A stretch of DNA of 64,000 nt from Pteria penguin (lineage: Eukaryota; Mollusca; Bivalvia; Pterioida; Pteriidae). The translations under genes were made by a program, and so were the position numbers. The stretch is from NCBI GenBank assembly GCA_035048485.1, contig CM068590.1, positions 3,332,593 to 3,396,592 of the forward strand, written 5' to 3'. The notes under the pieces are model-generated. The model was not told the DNA's origin, ran no database searches, and saw only the letters and a list, made by a program, of their open reading frames with translations. This document shows positions 31,966-47,400 of this stretch, one piece after another (position 1 is the first letter of the stretch; each line of letters begins with the position of its first letter).

Positions 31966-34062
31966 TGATTTGAAGTCCTATGAGTAAGCACTGGACTAAT
32001 TTTCATAAAATTTCTTGCAAGGTATTAATGATAATAGTGGTTTATTTCTTCATGATCAAAAACTTCTTATATGGTACATTGAAATATAACCGGTAAAGCA
32101 TTAATTTGATATTTTATTTGAATATGTCATAAGTAGAAAAAAATAACAAACTGAATACGTCTGAAAACTAAATATTCATAAAAATCCATAGCTAAATACA
32201 ATGTTACAAACAACAATGTCTCGTGGATTATACACTGTTAATAAAATAAAATCTTACTGCCTGAAGACAACGGCAGTATGTGGTATAACGTGAACTCTAA
32301 GAAATCACTCATGTGTAATAATAAGTGAAATTAACAACTATATGTAACAAAAAGTTGTGTTTATGAAACACAAATGCCTCTAATAACAGCAGCATTTTGC
32401 CAGGATAAGGTTATGAAAGTGGATGGGACAGATGGATACACCAAATAATAGGCCCAGGATTTTCTAACCGAGGGACAATAGAAAATATGAAAAAATTGAA
32501 AATATGTGTTAACTCAGCAAAACATAGATGCCTCTAGTTCCTGGGAAATCTAACATCTAACTCAATTTAATAAACTGAAGGTAACGAACACACAGACAGA
32601 CAGACACACAGACAGATGGACAGAGATTGATTGGGAGACAGACAGGTACATATAGACTAACCAACTATAGTTGTAAATAATTATGTTCAAGAAGTTTAAA
32701 ATGAAATACTGGTAAATAAAATTAAATATTAAATTTCACTTATGTATCTGACCTTAACAAAAGTGAAAATTAGTTCAAAATATCCCACTTTTATCTAGAC
32801 TTCATACATACTGTATATTGAAATGAATAATTATATAATGTAAATGTTAATTGCAACTTCTTAAATACACAATCTAAGATCTCATCAACGCTGAAGGCAA
32901 GTGCAGTGGGCAAAGAATAAATATTTGAGACAAAAAACTACCATTTTCCGTCAGATACAGATTCTTTTAAAAAAATCTACCATATTAAAAATTAATGAAG
33001 TATGAAATAACATGTAAATAATATTCACCTGAAGTCTGGAATTTCTACAAAGTATAGCATTACAAAGCTAAATGTGGGTGATGTGTGATAAATAATAAGC
33101 ACCACTGGTTTTATGGTTTCAGTACAATGGTTCCAATCTGCATATTCATACATTGTATCTAATACAATAAAAAGTGTGCTTATGTTACACTAATGCCCCT
33201 AAATAGCAGAAGTATAGAAATTAGAAAACCATGTGAAGAAACTAAAATCACTAGGATAAATTTGTGGTAACAACGGGAAGGTCTTGATACAAGGAATTCA
33301 CACCTAGAATATCAAAGACTTCTCTTCAACCATCCACAAATGATGGTGAATACTTAGTTCTGCATTCATAAACAAGCCAAAAACTATATACTCTCAAACG
33401 TTTGCTTCTGAGGGCATAAAAAGAAGTGAAAGTTTTAGAATTTTGTGTTAAGGCTGCAATCTGAAGGTATAGACTACATCAATTGCAGTAAACAGGATCT
33501 AATTTTCCTATAAGTTATTAATGACTAGAATCTACACAGTGGGGATTGAGAAATTAAAGAGTTCACATCGCAGGTAGAATATTCAATATGTATAGTGAAT
33601 CTCACTCACACACACACACACACACTCATGTACTGGTTTGGTATGCCATTGTTAAGATTTAGCAAGGACGGAAGGCGATTTTAACTCTGAGACAAAGTTT
33701 GAAGAATAGAATTTTCCTTAAAGTTTTGGAAAAGTGGCATAGCGGGACAACTACCCCACCAAGATAGGCAGAGACTGAGGTAGGCAGAGGAGAAACTCCT
33801 GACAGAAAACAAGATTGTTCTAAATTAAGTTACTAAGACAATAGCTTTTATAGACGTGACGATATTGAATACAAGATGTCCTCCACAACAACTTGATGGA
33901 CACTTGACATATTGAAGAATAGCTACTAGAAAACATGATACATGTATCATGATGTAGTGAATGTAATGCAATCATAATTTCTGGATTATAGTATAGGAAA
34001 ATCATGTGAGAAATATTTTCTTTTACAGGATTGTAGACAACAAGATGTCTTGTACAAAATGT
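31966..34062. other. AT-rich sequence downstream of the MPHOSPH9-like gene
   Basis: No exon is supported. It holds fragments of the AACACAAATGCCYC...GGGGCATAAAAA dispersed repeat (for example about 32345-32400, 33175-33210 and 33405-33425), a (CAGA)n tract near 32590-32650 and (CA)n at about 33604-33627. Part of it could be extended 3' UTR. Confidence 0.4.
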
Positions 34063-34638
34063 GACATCTTGTATAACTCATGATATCTCTTATAACTCGT
34101 GATATTTCATTTAACTCATGATATCTCATATAACTCGTGATATCTCGTATAACTTATGATATCTCATATAACTTGTGATATCTCTTATAACTTGTGATAT
34201 CTCCTAAACTCGTGATATCTCATATAACTCGTGACATCTCATAAAACTGGTGATATCTCTTATATCTCATGATATCTCATATAACTCGTGATATCACTTA
34301 TTACTTGTGATATCTCTTATAACTTGTGATATATCTTATAACTCATGACATCTCATAAAACTCGTCATATCTCGTGATATCTCTAATAACTTGTGATATC
34401 TCTTATAACTTGTGATATCTTGTATGACTTGTGATATTGCCTAAACTCGTGATATCTCGTATAACTCGTGATATCTCGTATAACTCATGATATCTTGTAT
34501 AACTCGTGATATCTTGTATAACTCATGATATATCATATAACTTTGGATATCTCTTATAACTCGTGGTATCTCATATAACTCGTGATATCTTGTATAACTC
34601 ATGATATCTTGTGATATCTCATGATATCCTGATATTAC
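34063..34638. repeat. 19-bp minisatellite (GATATCTCATATAACTCGT), about 30 copies
   Basis: Variants of the 19-mer recur with few indels. Each has the palindrome GATATC. Confidence 0.93.
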
Positions 34639-34667
34639 ATTTACAACATCATATACAACCCAAGATG

Positions 34668-34934
34668 TCTAGAAGAACACATCATTTAGAACACATGACA
34701 TCATGTAGAACACATGACAACATGTAGAACGCATGACATCATGTAGAACACATAACAACATGTAGAACACATGACATCATGTAGAACACATGACATCTTG
34801 TAGCATACATGACATCATGTAGAACAAGACATCATTTAGAACACATGACTTCATGTATAACACACGGCATGATGTAGCACACATGACATCCTCTAGAACA
34901 CATGCCATCATGTAGAACACATGATATTTTGTAG
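34668..34934. repeat. 19-bp minisatellite (GACATCATGTAGAACACAT), about 14 copies
   Basis: It has the same period as the preceding array and aligns with it (GAyATC...AAC.CAT), so the two are probably diverged blocks of one satellite. Confidence 0.92.
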
Positions 34935-35138
34935 ATGACCCAAAATCTTTAAGAAGACATGGCATACTGATTCATTCCAGATCATTTCTTTAAATATTTG
35001 ACAGAGAAAAATAAATACAACTAACTTCCCTTACAGATCAAAACCCTTCTCCAGATTCCTTGGCAACGGTGTTGGTGTTAGAATAATAATATCATACCAT
35101 ACATCAGATCTTTCAGCAAAATATTATAAAACTATAAA

Positions 35139-35144
35139 TTTATT
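35139..35144 (-). terminator. possible poly(A) signal of the MPHOSPH9-like gene
   Basis: AATAAA on the minus strand, about 245 bases after the stop codon. It is the first canonical hexamer I see downstream. The true cleavage site is not known. Confidence 0.45.
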
Positions 35145-35389
35145 ATAAAGTAACCTTTCACAAACATTTGTCAGTTTCACTGGTCTTAGATGGCACTCTG
35201 CATGATGGGGGTAATTATGTAATACACACAGGGATGGAATGAAGGTAATACTGAAAAGGTTCATATAAACTATGGCCGTCGAGTTGATGTGGTTTTGTTA
35301 TGGTATAGGAGGTATCTATAGATATGGCCGTTTTGTTTATGGGGTTTTGATGAAATGTGGTACTCATGGATAATGTGAGATCAAGGTCA

Positions 35390-35485
35390 TCAGATGGAGG
35401 TCTTGAGGACATGGTATCGCTTCAGAGACATTCGTACAGATCCCAGCTCCTTCTCTACACAGTCCAGAGCCTCCTCTAACTGCTC
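35390..35485 (-). CDS. MPHOSPH9: MPHOSPH9-like exon 17 (terminal)
   Basis: After TGTGTTGTAG, residues 1708-1738 run from EQLEEALDCVEKELGSVRMS to KTSI and TGA. Heptad-like helix; the SVRM.LK.YHVLK end is the most family-like part. Starts in phase 0. Confidence 0.85.
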   Translation of the reverse strand, partial: EQLEEALDCVEKELGSVRMSLKRYHVLKTSI

Positions 35486-38400
35486 CTACAACACAATAAT
35501 CAATCCACAATAAGCAATACACAATCAGCAATACACAATCAGCAGACAATACACAATCAGCAATACACAATCAACTGGCAATACAGAATCAGCAGGCAAT
35601 ACACAATCAGCAGACAATACACAATCAGCAGGTAATACACAATCAGCAATACAGAATCAGCAGGCAATACACAATCAGCAATACAGAATCAGCAGACAAT
35701 ACACAACCAGCAGGCAATACACAATCAGCAATACACAATCAGCAGGCAATACACAATCAGCAATACACAATCAGCAGGCAATACACAATCAGCAATACAC
35801 AATCAGCAGGCAATACACAATACATATTCACCATTTACACACCAGGCAATACACAGTTATCATTACACACTAGGCAACACATAATAACTAATACACAACA
35901 GGCAATACACAATACACAAATTACACCAGGCAATACACAATAACTAATACACAACAGACAATACACGAATACACACTAGGCAATACAAAATAACTAATAC
36001 ACAACAGGCAATACACAATACATGAATTACACCAGGCAATACACAATAACTAATAAACAACAGGCAATACACAATACATGAATTACACCAGGCAATACAG
36101 AACACCCAATACATGACAGGCAATACACAGTTACAATAATTACACACTAGCCAATACACTTAAGTGTATAAATATCAGTAAATACAGAAGAGGAAATATA
36201 TAAATGCCAATATCAAGCAATCAATTAGCACAGTGTCTTAGCTTAAAAAAAAGCAAAAATAAAAACCACCGAACCCTTTTGTAAGATATTAAAGGTCAAA
36301 TTAAGTGCAACTACACTGCTTTAGCACATTCAATCTCGGCAACCTCTTCTTACAATGAAAAGATTTTTAAGTGAGGTGAATTCCAGCTTCTTTGCAGAAA
36401 CATCTACCAAGCTCCCCCATCAAAGGTGAGAGGAGGCAGTTGACTCTAGTACAGGATCTAAGTTTACTCTGTATCTAACTGTCTATAAAGTCAGAGCTTC
36501 AAAAGAAATTTTGAACATATTTACACATTTTTTATTTTAACTTGAAATACATAGAACAAACCTTTTCCTTTCGGCCTTTCCCATGTAATGGTACACGACT
36601 CAATGCTGCATCAAGCTGTAAGAAAACATGAAAACTTTAAGTTGTTATATTTATCAGAATTTTTCATAAGCCTCACATCAACATTCAACAGACGTACTAC
36701 TGACTGTATTTGAACTTATTTTAGTGGTATAGATAGTTTTCGAATGCAAGAAATTTGATTGGAGTTACTTCCTTTTTCCGCCATTTTGGAGCTAGAGATT
36801 TTGCTTCACATTCATTTTCATGCCAATTACATTGAACTATTATGAGAAAGTTGTCGATATTTCAACTCCAATGAAAACATTTTGACATTGTTCAATAGTA
36901 TTATTATTGCATAAAAATTGCAAAAATTCAAGAAGCATCCTTAGTTTGAAGAAACTCCTTACACAATATGGTTGATTTATGCATGAATATTCTGTCATTT
37001 AACTCCAATATGGTGGAAAAGGGAAGTAACTCCTATTAAATATCATGCACTCGAAAAACCATCTATTGTTATACCAACAAAGTAAGTGCTGCCTTTTCCT
37101 ATATGTTTATTTATCACTAGGTGATCATAAATACATGTACAGTCAAAGATAGATATGAAAATCATTAAGCCACAATTTAAGTTCATTCAAGGACATGCTG
37201 ACTTATCACAAATCTCTTGTCTCCTTTTTTCCATAAAATTTGTTTTTGTAAGAATAAGTGTAATACATTATATGACATACATATACTTTAAAATACTTCT
37301 TCATATCTCATCATTTGCCAGGTTTTAATATCAACACCTTCAATATTTCAGTTTTTCACAAACATCAAACAGTCACACCTGACTGTCTGTATGTTATTTT
37401 GACACACTTGAATAAACTTCCATTTAAGATCCGCTTTACGGATTATATTTAGTTTGTGCCTCGGTTTTTGTCTATACATCAATACACAGAAAATTTTTTA
37501 CATTCATTTCTTAAAATTTTATTACAGGTATTTCAAAATAAAACATTTTTCAAGAATGATTACATCTTGCATTTGAGAATGATAAATCAAATTTCGTGCA
37601 TCAATCTTACGTTAGCCAATCAGAAACCTGATCTAATGGCAGCCTCATCAATAATAGTTGGTTTGGTTGATTGGTGTTTTACGTCGCTTTCAACAATATT
37701 TCAGTTATATCGCGACATGGAAGCAGGAGGTTAACAACTTCTTAAACATAGTGGCGCAACCCGGGAATCGAACCCGGATCGTCAGAGCTGCAAGCCAAGC
37801 ACTTAACTACTACACAAAGCCTGCCCCTCATCAATAATAGAAATAGTGTATATGTAGGAGATAGAAAGAATACCATGAAATGAAAGAAATACCAGTAATG
37901 ATCTTATATTTTTGGTACATTTCATTCAATTTAAAACCGACTTCTTATTCAGTTAAAGATCACTCGATATACAGATCTATATCTAGACCGAACCGGAGCT
38001 GTGCTTATGTGCAGCCCCGATAATCATATGTATTACGGTCTATACAGAAACAGACTACATTTTACTCTGTGCATTTGTTTATGAGTGATATGGTCAATAT
38101 GGAAATAATAAGATTATTAGTGCATAAAACTTACATAATACCTAATCATATTTCACTCTTATGTATTCAAAGTCCATTCCAAATCAGCAAATGCTAACTG
38201 CTTTATCTACAAGCAAGCTTAGCAATTCTGTGGAAAGTGACCTTGAGACATGTGGCATGAGCACTTAACACAGGTATCCATCCAGCAATGATATTCGTAA
38301 AACAGATAGTAGGAAATCAATGTCATATCTAAAGTTTACTGCTTATGTTATCAGCCATAATTATATCTAATGTATTTGAGTCTTTTCATTAAACAGAGTT

Positions 38401-41400
38401 ATTTCCCATTTGGGACGGTATCTGACGCAAATCAATTATGATGTCATCAATTTCCTATGAAAACGACATTTGTGGATTATCATTTCCCGGAGTTTTAGAT
38501 CAGTTGCCATAGAATTTGACGACGTCATAACTGTTTTATGTCAGATACCCTCCCGAATGGGAAGTAACTCCGTGTAACAACAAGAGTATCAGTAAAACTG
38601 ATGTATGCTCCCCGAAGGGCAGTTATGATGCAGGAAATTGACAACTCAATTCATATACAAAAAATCAGTAAAACTGATGGATGCTCTAAGAAGTACAGCA
38701 ACAATGAAGGAAATGACTGACTCAGTATATAGAAAATCATTGTATTAATGACGATTTCAAATCTCAATGTATCATATGGATATCCAATTGAGTCACTGTA
38801 GAACAAGTGATCATAGTATCTTAAACTAAAATGAGTAAGCTTGACCTTGATTAGTTATGAAATAAAACTTTTTATCGTGAACATGACCTTTAAGAAATAA
38901 CCTTAAGAGACCTTTGTCCAAAAGCTCTTAATCTTAATAACATTTTGGTGAAGTATGATCAAATTCTGATGAATGGTGTAGGAGATATAAGTACTTCATG
39001 GTATTCTAAGTCATAGTTAATAAGTGACCTTGATGTTTCAGAAGTGACCATTGTTCAAAAGTCCTTAACATTGAGAACATTTTGGTGAAGTATTATCACA
39101 TTCTGATGAAAGGTATAGGAGATATAAGTACTCCATGTTACTTTAAGTCATAGTTAATAAGTGACCTTGACTTTCAAAAAATGACCTTTAGTGACATTTG
39201 TCCAAAAGCCCTTAAGCTAGATAATATTTTATTAAATATGATCAAATTCTGATGAAAAGTGTAGGAGATATACATACTTCATGGTATTTTAAGTCATAGT
39301 TAATAAGTGACCTTGACCTGACCTTTCAGAAATGACCTTGAGAGACCTTTGTCCCAAAGCCCTTAACCTAAATAATATCTTAATTAAGTATGATCAAATT
39401 CTGACGAAAGGTGTAGGAGATATTCGTACTTCATGGTATTTTAAGTCATAGTTAAATAGTGACCTTGACCTTTTGGAAATGACCTTGAGTGACCTTCGTC
39501 CCAAAGCCATTAACCTAAATAATATTTTGTTGAAGTATGATAAAATTATGATGAAAGGTATAGGAGATATAAGCTCGGACAGACAGACAGACAGTTTGTG
39601 AACCAGGGTCTCAATTTGTGAACGAAGATCTAAATTTGTGAGGCAGGACCTCACATTTGTTTGAACATGTCATGTTCTTCATGATTACAAATACAAGTCA
39701 TAATCACAATGAAAGGCAGTGAAAAATAATCTTCTATACTGGAATTGATTCATTCAGATTTGCCTTAGTGCTTGAACCCCTGGCCCAGGTGCTTATGATT
39801 TATTGCCACAAGGCACAGGAGTAAAGAGGATTTGTATAGTGAAGTCGAGGGCTTAATGCTCTTCATAGCTAGGCCTACAGTTTATCTTCCAGATGGTAGA
39901 AAAGAGGATTTTTGAAGACTGGACTAATTTTAGTTGTTAACTACATGTAGTTGCACTCCTCAGGGCATGAACATCAGTTGTATAGTTATAGTAAAGGGCT
40001 TCAATTATACAATTCATGTTCGTGCGGTCAGGAGTTCTGACTCTAGGTCAAGGTCAACGTCGCTGTATGGTGATAATATATTTAATTGTAGAAAACACCT
40101 GGGTCAGGGTTTCAAGTTTTGAGGCAAATCCAAATGAATCATTTCCAGTGTAGAAGATTTTTTATGTAATGAGATAAGTAACCTTGTAACAATACTGCAT
40201 GACTAGTTTTTAATTTACAACTATTATATAAAGTTTTATTACCTTTGTTTTTTCTGACTGAAGGTTGTCGTAACGTTGTTCCAGATCTTGTATACTCTGC
40301 ACTCGTTCTTTGGCAGTTTGAGGACGTACCTGATTGGAAATAAAACAATTCAGCTCAAATTTACTCCAATAAAAGAATAACACTTATAATCTAACAAGAA
40401 AGGTAACTCTTAAATAAATGATTTCTTTAAACAATTATTGTGTTACCAAGGTGATTAAACTTAAATTTGAAACTGGAAAGAGATGATTTTAGTAGTTGAT
40501 ACCAACCATGGAAAATTAATTTTCCATGCTCAGTTAGATTTTGTACTCTTAAAGCATACCATTCAGAACAAATTTTACTGGAAAGATTCATACTGCTTTT
40601 ATGAAAAAGAATACCATAAGATTGGAGGGACACAAGCAATGATATGTTCAATGTTATAATACAGACATATGATAAGTTCATATGGGGTCTGATGTTTGAT
40701 TTTGTGGTAGCCACCATTATTTAGTAGTAGAAGGTTCTTGACTACCAAATATAAATTACTGACCTTCCATCGGTACCATCTGGTAGACCTTTAAGCAAGC
40801 GCCTACCAGAATTCAAATCATGGCTGTAGCTAGTGATGACAGGCTACGTTTTCTTGTTTTGGTTTTTTTCAAATTATGACTTGGCAACTAGGAATAATGC
40901 CCCCCTTACCACTTAGCAAGTTTCTGCCCACAGAGTAACGGCACAAATCATGAAAGAGAACATACATTTTACTGTACTCTGAGCACTTGGAAGGTAAAAG
41001 AATTAATAACAATAGAATATTGTGTTAAAAAAAAACCCGCATATGTTGCCTGCGAATGTCAATAAAACAATAATACAGGGGTGTGAAAGACAGACAAACA
41101 GAGGAACAGGCAGACAACAAAAAGACACTATCAGACAGACAAACAGAGGAATAGACAGACAGAAAGACACTATCAGACAGACGACAGGTAAACTGATACT
41201 TAATGTTCCTTTCACTAAAAAGTGACATGAAAAGAAAGGATTAACATCGACCCCTACTGTTGCTTTAATGTCCGTAGTTTTCTTGTCGAGTGAAGGACCA
41301 GACATCTTCTTCTTGCTCTCTGATACTCTGGCATCTTCTTGTTTCTCCTCCGATCTTTCATTCTGAGACCGAACGCCATTAGCTAAAATGAAATAAAAGA

Positions 41401-44400
41401 CTAGAAGACGCTGTTTAGTGCAATCTTAAAAGCATATGTTACATTATTATATTATATGGAATTTTATGCTGAATATAGACTGAGGACTTTACAATACTCA
41501 GTTCAAGCAAACAGAAAATTCCAGTTATCAGTGTTGGAGTTCACTGTAATCAACTGTATATTTTGCTGCCTGTGAACAGTATGTTTTGAATATGGTGATT
41601 ACATGAAACTCAAGTACATGTATACTTTTTTTATAAAAGAGAAAACAGAAAACATCTGACCAAGCTGTACAACACAAATCACCAAGGACATGCATATAAA
41701 CATAATAGTCAAATAAACACAGAAATGATATTACCAAAATATTGGACTGTACTGCAGTTACAATACTGATTTAGGACGGTCAATTATCATGGTAACAAAC
41801 GTCACTCAAATGGTGTTTATAAGACAAAAACTGAGGTCCCCTGATAGGGTAAAAGAAGCCAGTAAAAGATTCTTCACTGCTTTGGGTGGGTCTGTGGATA
41901 GGTCTAAACCTGTCAATTACTCAAATCAACAATACCAAAACTAGCAAAAATTTGAAACTATTAATACTCAAAGTTGTACTGAAAGTCAGGCCTATATATA
42001 CTATATATTATAATACTATATATTATAATACTATATATTATAATACTATATATTATAATACTATATGCTCTGGTGTAGTGCTCCCAAGTCTTAATTCTGA
42101 AGAATGAACTACTGCACACCAAATTATTACTTCCTGTACTTAAGAAAATAATTCTCAAATAAACCTGAATATTATTTGTTCCTGTCTCTTTTCAGGACAA
42201 AGCCGATTTAGAAAAAAATTATTTAAGAATCAAATAATTATATGAGGTCATAACACTAACCTCTGTTGGCAGTTCTTGCATCAAGGTCATTATCAACACC
42301 TTTTCCATTCTCTGACATTTTCTGTCTTATATTAGCATCTGATTTCTGTGATCTTGATGATTTTGTGGTCACACTTTTTGACCGTGATTTGACCTCTGAA
42401 CTGACATCAAATCTGGAGGGACTTCTACATTCATTAGGATCAAAGTCATATTTTGAGGAATGTGAAAGTTTGGAATATTTCTGCTCCAGAGATTTTAAAA
42501 GTTCTTTTGACTTGTCATTTTTCTCTGCAGCCCTTTGAGTGATTTTTATCTGAGAAGACTTAGAATTTGGAGAATTGCCTGCATCTTTTTTTCTTCGTAT
42601 CTTAGGACTAGAAATGGAGGAATTATCAGAGTTTCTATTTTTAGACACTTCACTCCCGTAATATTTTTTCTTTTGCAGTTTTGGCGGTGATGGGTTTGAG
42701 TCGATGTGATCAGTTTGTCGCATGATCTCCCGCAGCCTGAAGAGCTCCCTCTCGGCTCTCATGACGGGCGATGTGTCGTCAATATCGCCAATGCAGTCTT
42801 GGTCCATATCAGTTCTTCCCGGAGACTTCGATCTCGAACCTCCGACTAAAAACTTGGAACTACGATCCTCATTCATCGTCTCTTTAGAGACTGCTACTGA
42901 TCTGGATTCCTCCCACCTATAAATAGAAACAATCAATACATGAATCCAAATTAATACAATATGGTATTTAAGATAATCATCTTGTTTAGAGCTTTCTGGG
43001 AATGCATCCAGGGTATGCTTCATTGAAAATTTTGCTTTTGAGAAAAAATGATCATGTCATGGTAAAGTCAGTAACAAACTTGTTACCCATGTACATTTTC
43101 TTACTCAATCTCCAAAGCAGAGTTGTCATTCTTTTAAAATCCACACACACCTCTGCCAACGTCTCAGGTTTTACAAGATTCTTGTAAAATCAGAGTTTTG
43201 CCTCTAGACGATATGACTTGGTCTTCAATGGTTTTAGTAGTTAAATTTAAAGCATTTACCATGTTACTTTGAGTTTTAATCAAGCTTCTACAAGAAATAA
43301 ACCCCAAATTTATACCGCACTATATTTTCTCAGCGTACAAATCAGCGAACTTATGTAATACAGTTTGTCAATAACGCTATCATTTGCACCTCACTGTCTA
43401 ATTTTTGCCCAGATAATTTGAATACGATGATATTTCCCCCAAAACATGCAAAACAGTCTATATTTTCTGCCTTCTGACTAGGGACTACTTTCAGTAGTAG
43501 GCAGAGATTAAAGGGAGTGCAAGGGCCGTAACTCTGCTTTTGAGATTGTTTCTTACTGAGAAGGTGTTTCAGCAGAGAGTGTTCAACTGGACATCAGTTA
43601 CCTTAATACTATGGAGTCAAATACAAAAATCCAACCAGGGAAATGTTTGACACAGTTGCCGAATACATTTAAATCATTTTCCTTATCTTGCTTTATAATT
43701 TCATTAGCCCTGTGTAATTAAAGGGAGTCAGTATTTTGACATTTCAGGAAAGGAAATTTATCTTTTGTGGCATTCATACATATATGACAATTGTTTGGGA
43801 TACCAAATAATTCCCCTTTTATTGCGGGTATTAGAATCTAATTTAATCATAACCAATCTGGAGTCAGAAAAATTTGGTCTTGGCATAATGTTTGTTATTT
43901 CAAAATTTATGCTACACACACAGAAAATGTCACTTACACCTTTCAACTTTCTCACATCATCAAGTTTGATGAAAATCTGTCCTTAGGTAAAAATAATTAT
44001 GTATGAATGAACAAATTATGCAACATATTAAGAATTAAGAAAGCAACTAACTCTAAAAAAACAGAAGGACACACAAAGGCCTTAATATATCCCATCCATA
44101 ATCGAGGGACCGCCAGATACAACCTTAACCAAGCCCAAGACATAGTTTCACTGTGACATCACATTTAAATTCATGTTTGATAGGCCATTAGTTTTTGACG
44201 TCATAATGAAAAAAGTTTGCCAAAAGTTGTAATGTCGGGCATTTAACGAACAGTCAATAGACTATTTCTGAGTTTTATCCTATTTTTGGCCTATTACGTG
44301 TGCAGCAAACACAGCTATGGACAGATATGATAAATACTCACTCTCTTTTCATATCTGGTCCTTGACTCGCTCTTACTCGATTACTGTCTCGACAAGGAGG

Positions 44401-47400
44401 AGATAACTCTACTGAGTCAGCTATTTTGATGGGCCTCTCTGGAGTTTTGTCCCTTGGATGATTGAGGCTTCCAGCCCGACCAGGACTTCCCTGGGAATCA
44501 TTAAGACTATTCTGCACTGAAGACATACTGAAAATATGTACATACTGCCATTTGAAAGATATCTCTACAAACATTCTCTTATAATTTACAAACAAGATAT
44601 ATGGTGAAACACGAATGTCCCATTCCGCAACAAAGTCCAAATAAGGCAAATGTAGGTCAAAAGTCATGGTCTAGGTCACAGGGTCAAAGACCTTGGTGTC
44701 ATTTGAGAGGGTTTATTAGAGAAGTATGTATGTTAAATTCTACACAAGGATGACTTTACTTTTATGCTGGTGGCACCTACCTCTATATTGCCTAAAAATT
44801 TTTACTTTGCAACCAATCTGAACAAGGGAATGTGACCATAAGAGCCAATGTAGGAGAGCCAAATAGAAAAAGTTTTAATAATCGAAGGTTTAACTTAAAT
44901 ATCCCTACAAGCCCAGTATAACCAAATCTGCCAAATCTGGATCAGAAAGAAAATGGACTGACCTAACAAGAAATTTAAAATACAAAAATCAACCGTTATT
45001 GAAATCCTTTCAGTCGATGACATTATGGATCACTATAATCTTACTTTATATGCTGAGTGGCTTTGTATCGTATGTTGTCGTTCTCTCTCCCCAACCTCTT
45101 GTTCTCCAGTTCCAGCTTCGATACTGTCCTGCAAATTAAATATCAGATTCGGTTTATTGCATGCAATATGAATATTTAAGACTACATGAACATGGTAAAC
45201 TGTTTGCCAATTTGATACCAATACCACCGTCGATTGGTGTACACTGTCAACAATTATATTAGCAGATTAAATATGATGTTCTGTGATCTATAAACTTTGT
45301 CATTGACCAATCAGCGGACAAATGGGATGATTGCTATTATAGTAAACCCATTTCAGTAGCCCTCTACATTCAAAATCAATTATACAATTTAATCTCCTGG
45401 AGAAAAACATTTGCATATTATACAACTTTTGTTTAATTTAACATGGAATATACATTGTAGGTCAAATAAGGAGCAGTACTTTAATTTTAATTGTAATCTG
45501 ATGATAAAAGATTTTCTATCCTATATAATATTATTTGATTTAATGTGACTTTATTTTATTTCATATGACTTTATTTCAGACAGTACGTCATTTTGGATTT
45601 ATTCATGTGGCATCATTTTCCCAAATTTGCATAAATTCCATTAAAAGAAACAGTAATTAGCTACTTTCACTACCACAGAATAAAAACATACTTTTTCCAT
45701 TTTTCAAAAATTTGAATTTGAATTAATATTAGACATCAAAGTTACATGTAGTTAACCAACTTTAATCACACTTAATATGGAGATATATGTGTACTAATTG
45801 AAACTTGACTGTCAATACAAGGTCAAGGTCAAACCAATAACTCCCATCTATTTTACACTCTATCTCCATACAATACCTGTTTAGCTCCACAATTTCCTTC
45901 CTTGCATCATACAAGTTATTCTCAGTGGAATTCAAGGTGTCCTGGAAGTACACAAAACATTTAATGAGACTTCACTCTTTGGGTAAGATGAGTTGCCTGC
46001 CCTTGATTAGAACTATCTCACTTTCTGCAAATCACTGTGTTGTAAACATAGGTGACAGCTATTTGACTGACCATATCTCACCTTGGTCAACTGACCGTTA
46101 TCTGATTATGGTCAACTGACCATTATATCACCATGGTCAACTGACCATTATATCACTATGGTCAACTAACCATTATCTAATTATGGTCAACTGACCATTA
46201 TTTCAAAATAGTGAACTGATCATTATCTCACCAAGGTCAGATGATCATTATTTTATCACAGTCAACTGACCATATATTAGAAGAAAAGCATAATTATTTT
46301 ACACAACTTCCTGAATCCACAAGGGCAGATAACTCTAGTTATTACAATGGTCTATGTACATGATGAATCTAGAATATAAATCCACATTACCGTATTTACT
46401 CGAATATAATACGCACCCGAGTATAATACGCACCTAAAAAATGACCTCAAAAATCATGAAAAAACGCCTAGCTCCCTGTATAATATGCAGGGGGGAAATC
46501 CAAAACATAATGTCAATTTTGTGTTGAAACAGCAGACCGCAAGACGCAATTGAGATTTTCAGCACAAATATATATATATGACATCGATGATGTTGTCAAC
46601 TGAATTTGCTTTGCCTTTTACAGTGTAATCGCGTAACGTGTATTATCATCAACAGCGGTACATAACAACCAGCCTTCATTCATTTACAGTGTAATCGCGT
46701 AACGTGTATTATCATCAACAGCGGTACATAACAACCAGCCTTCATTCATCGTGTGATATTAACGTTTTTCTCTCTTTCATTTCATATACAGTCAAACTCG
46801 CATAGACTTTAAATTTCTTAACTAGTACCCTTGTCCCAAACGACCGCTTCAATTTTTCTCTCTCGTTAGAATGAACGTGCGTGTCTACTATATTACATGA
46901 ACTTTACGCGGAGATCGCCAATGTTTGTGAAGACAAAATAAAGAAAGAATGAATGAATGAGTGTTATCCAAACTGTCGATGCTCGTACCGTTACGGTCAA
47001 GTAGACAGTATAAAGACAATAGATATATCTCAAGCCTCGTGGGTTTGACTGACGGCTTTAGATACTTTAACTGACACACGCAACCTCTAAATCAACCACT
47101 GAAGCTTAAAAGTGTAGAAAAAAAGTTCCAGATTTCTAACCCTATGTATAATACGCAGTGAGAAAATGAGGGGTCAAATTGGCGAAAAAGAGTGTGTATT
47201 ATACTTAAGTAAATATGGTATTTAAATGATTTTTATGATCCAGCTTTTCCTCGGTAATAAGCATCATGAAATTTGTTTACACTTGATAGGGTAAAACCTG
47301 AATCATTTTTAATATTAAATACCACACAAGGTTTATATCCCCCATGTAATGGCAGTTTAGTAGGGCTTCATAAACTTGGAAAGACTTTTCCGAATGTGGA

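Noticed and set aside
45033..45227. Minus frame reading QDSIEAGTGEQEVGERERQH as the coding frame of exon 11
   Set aside because: Phase from exons 10 and 12 requires the other frame, which gives a coiled coil matching the family.
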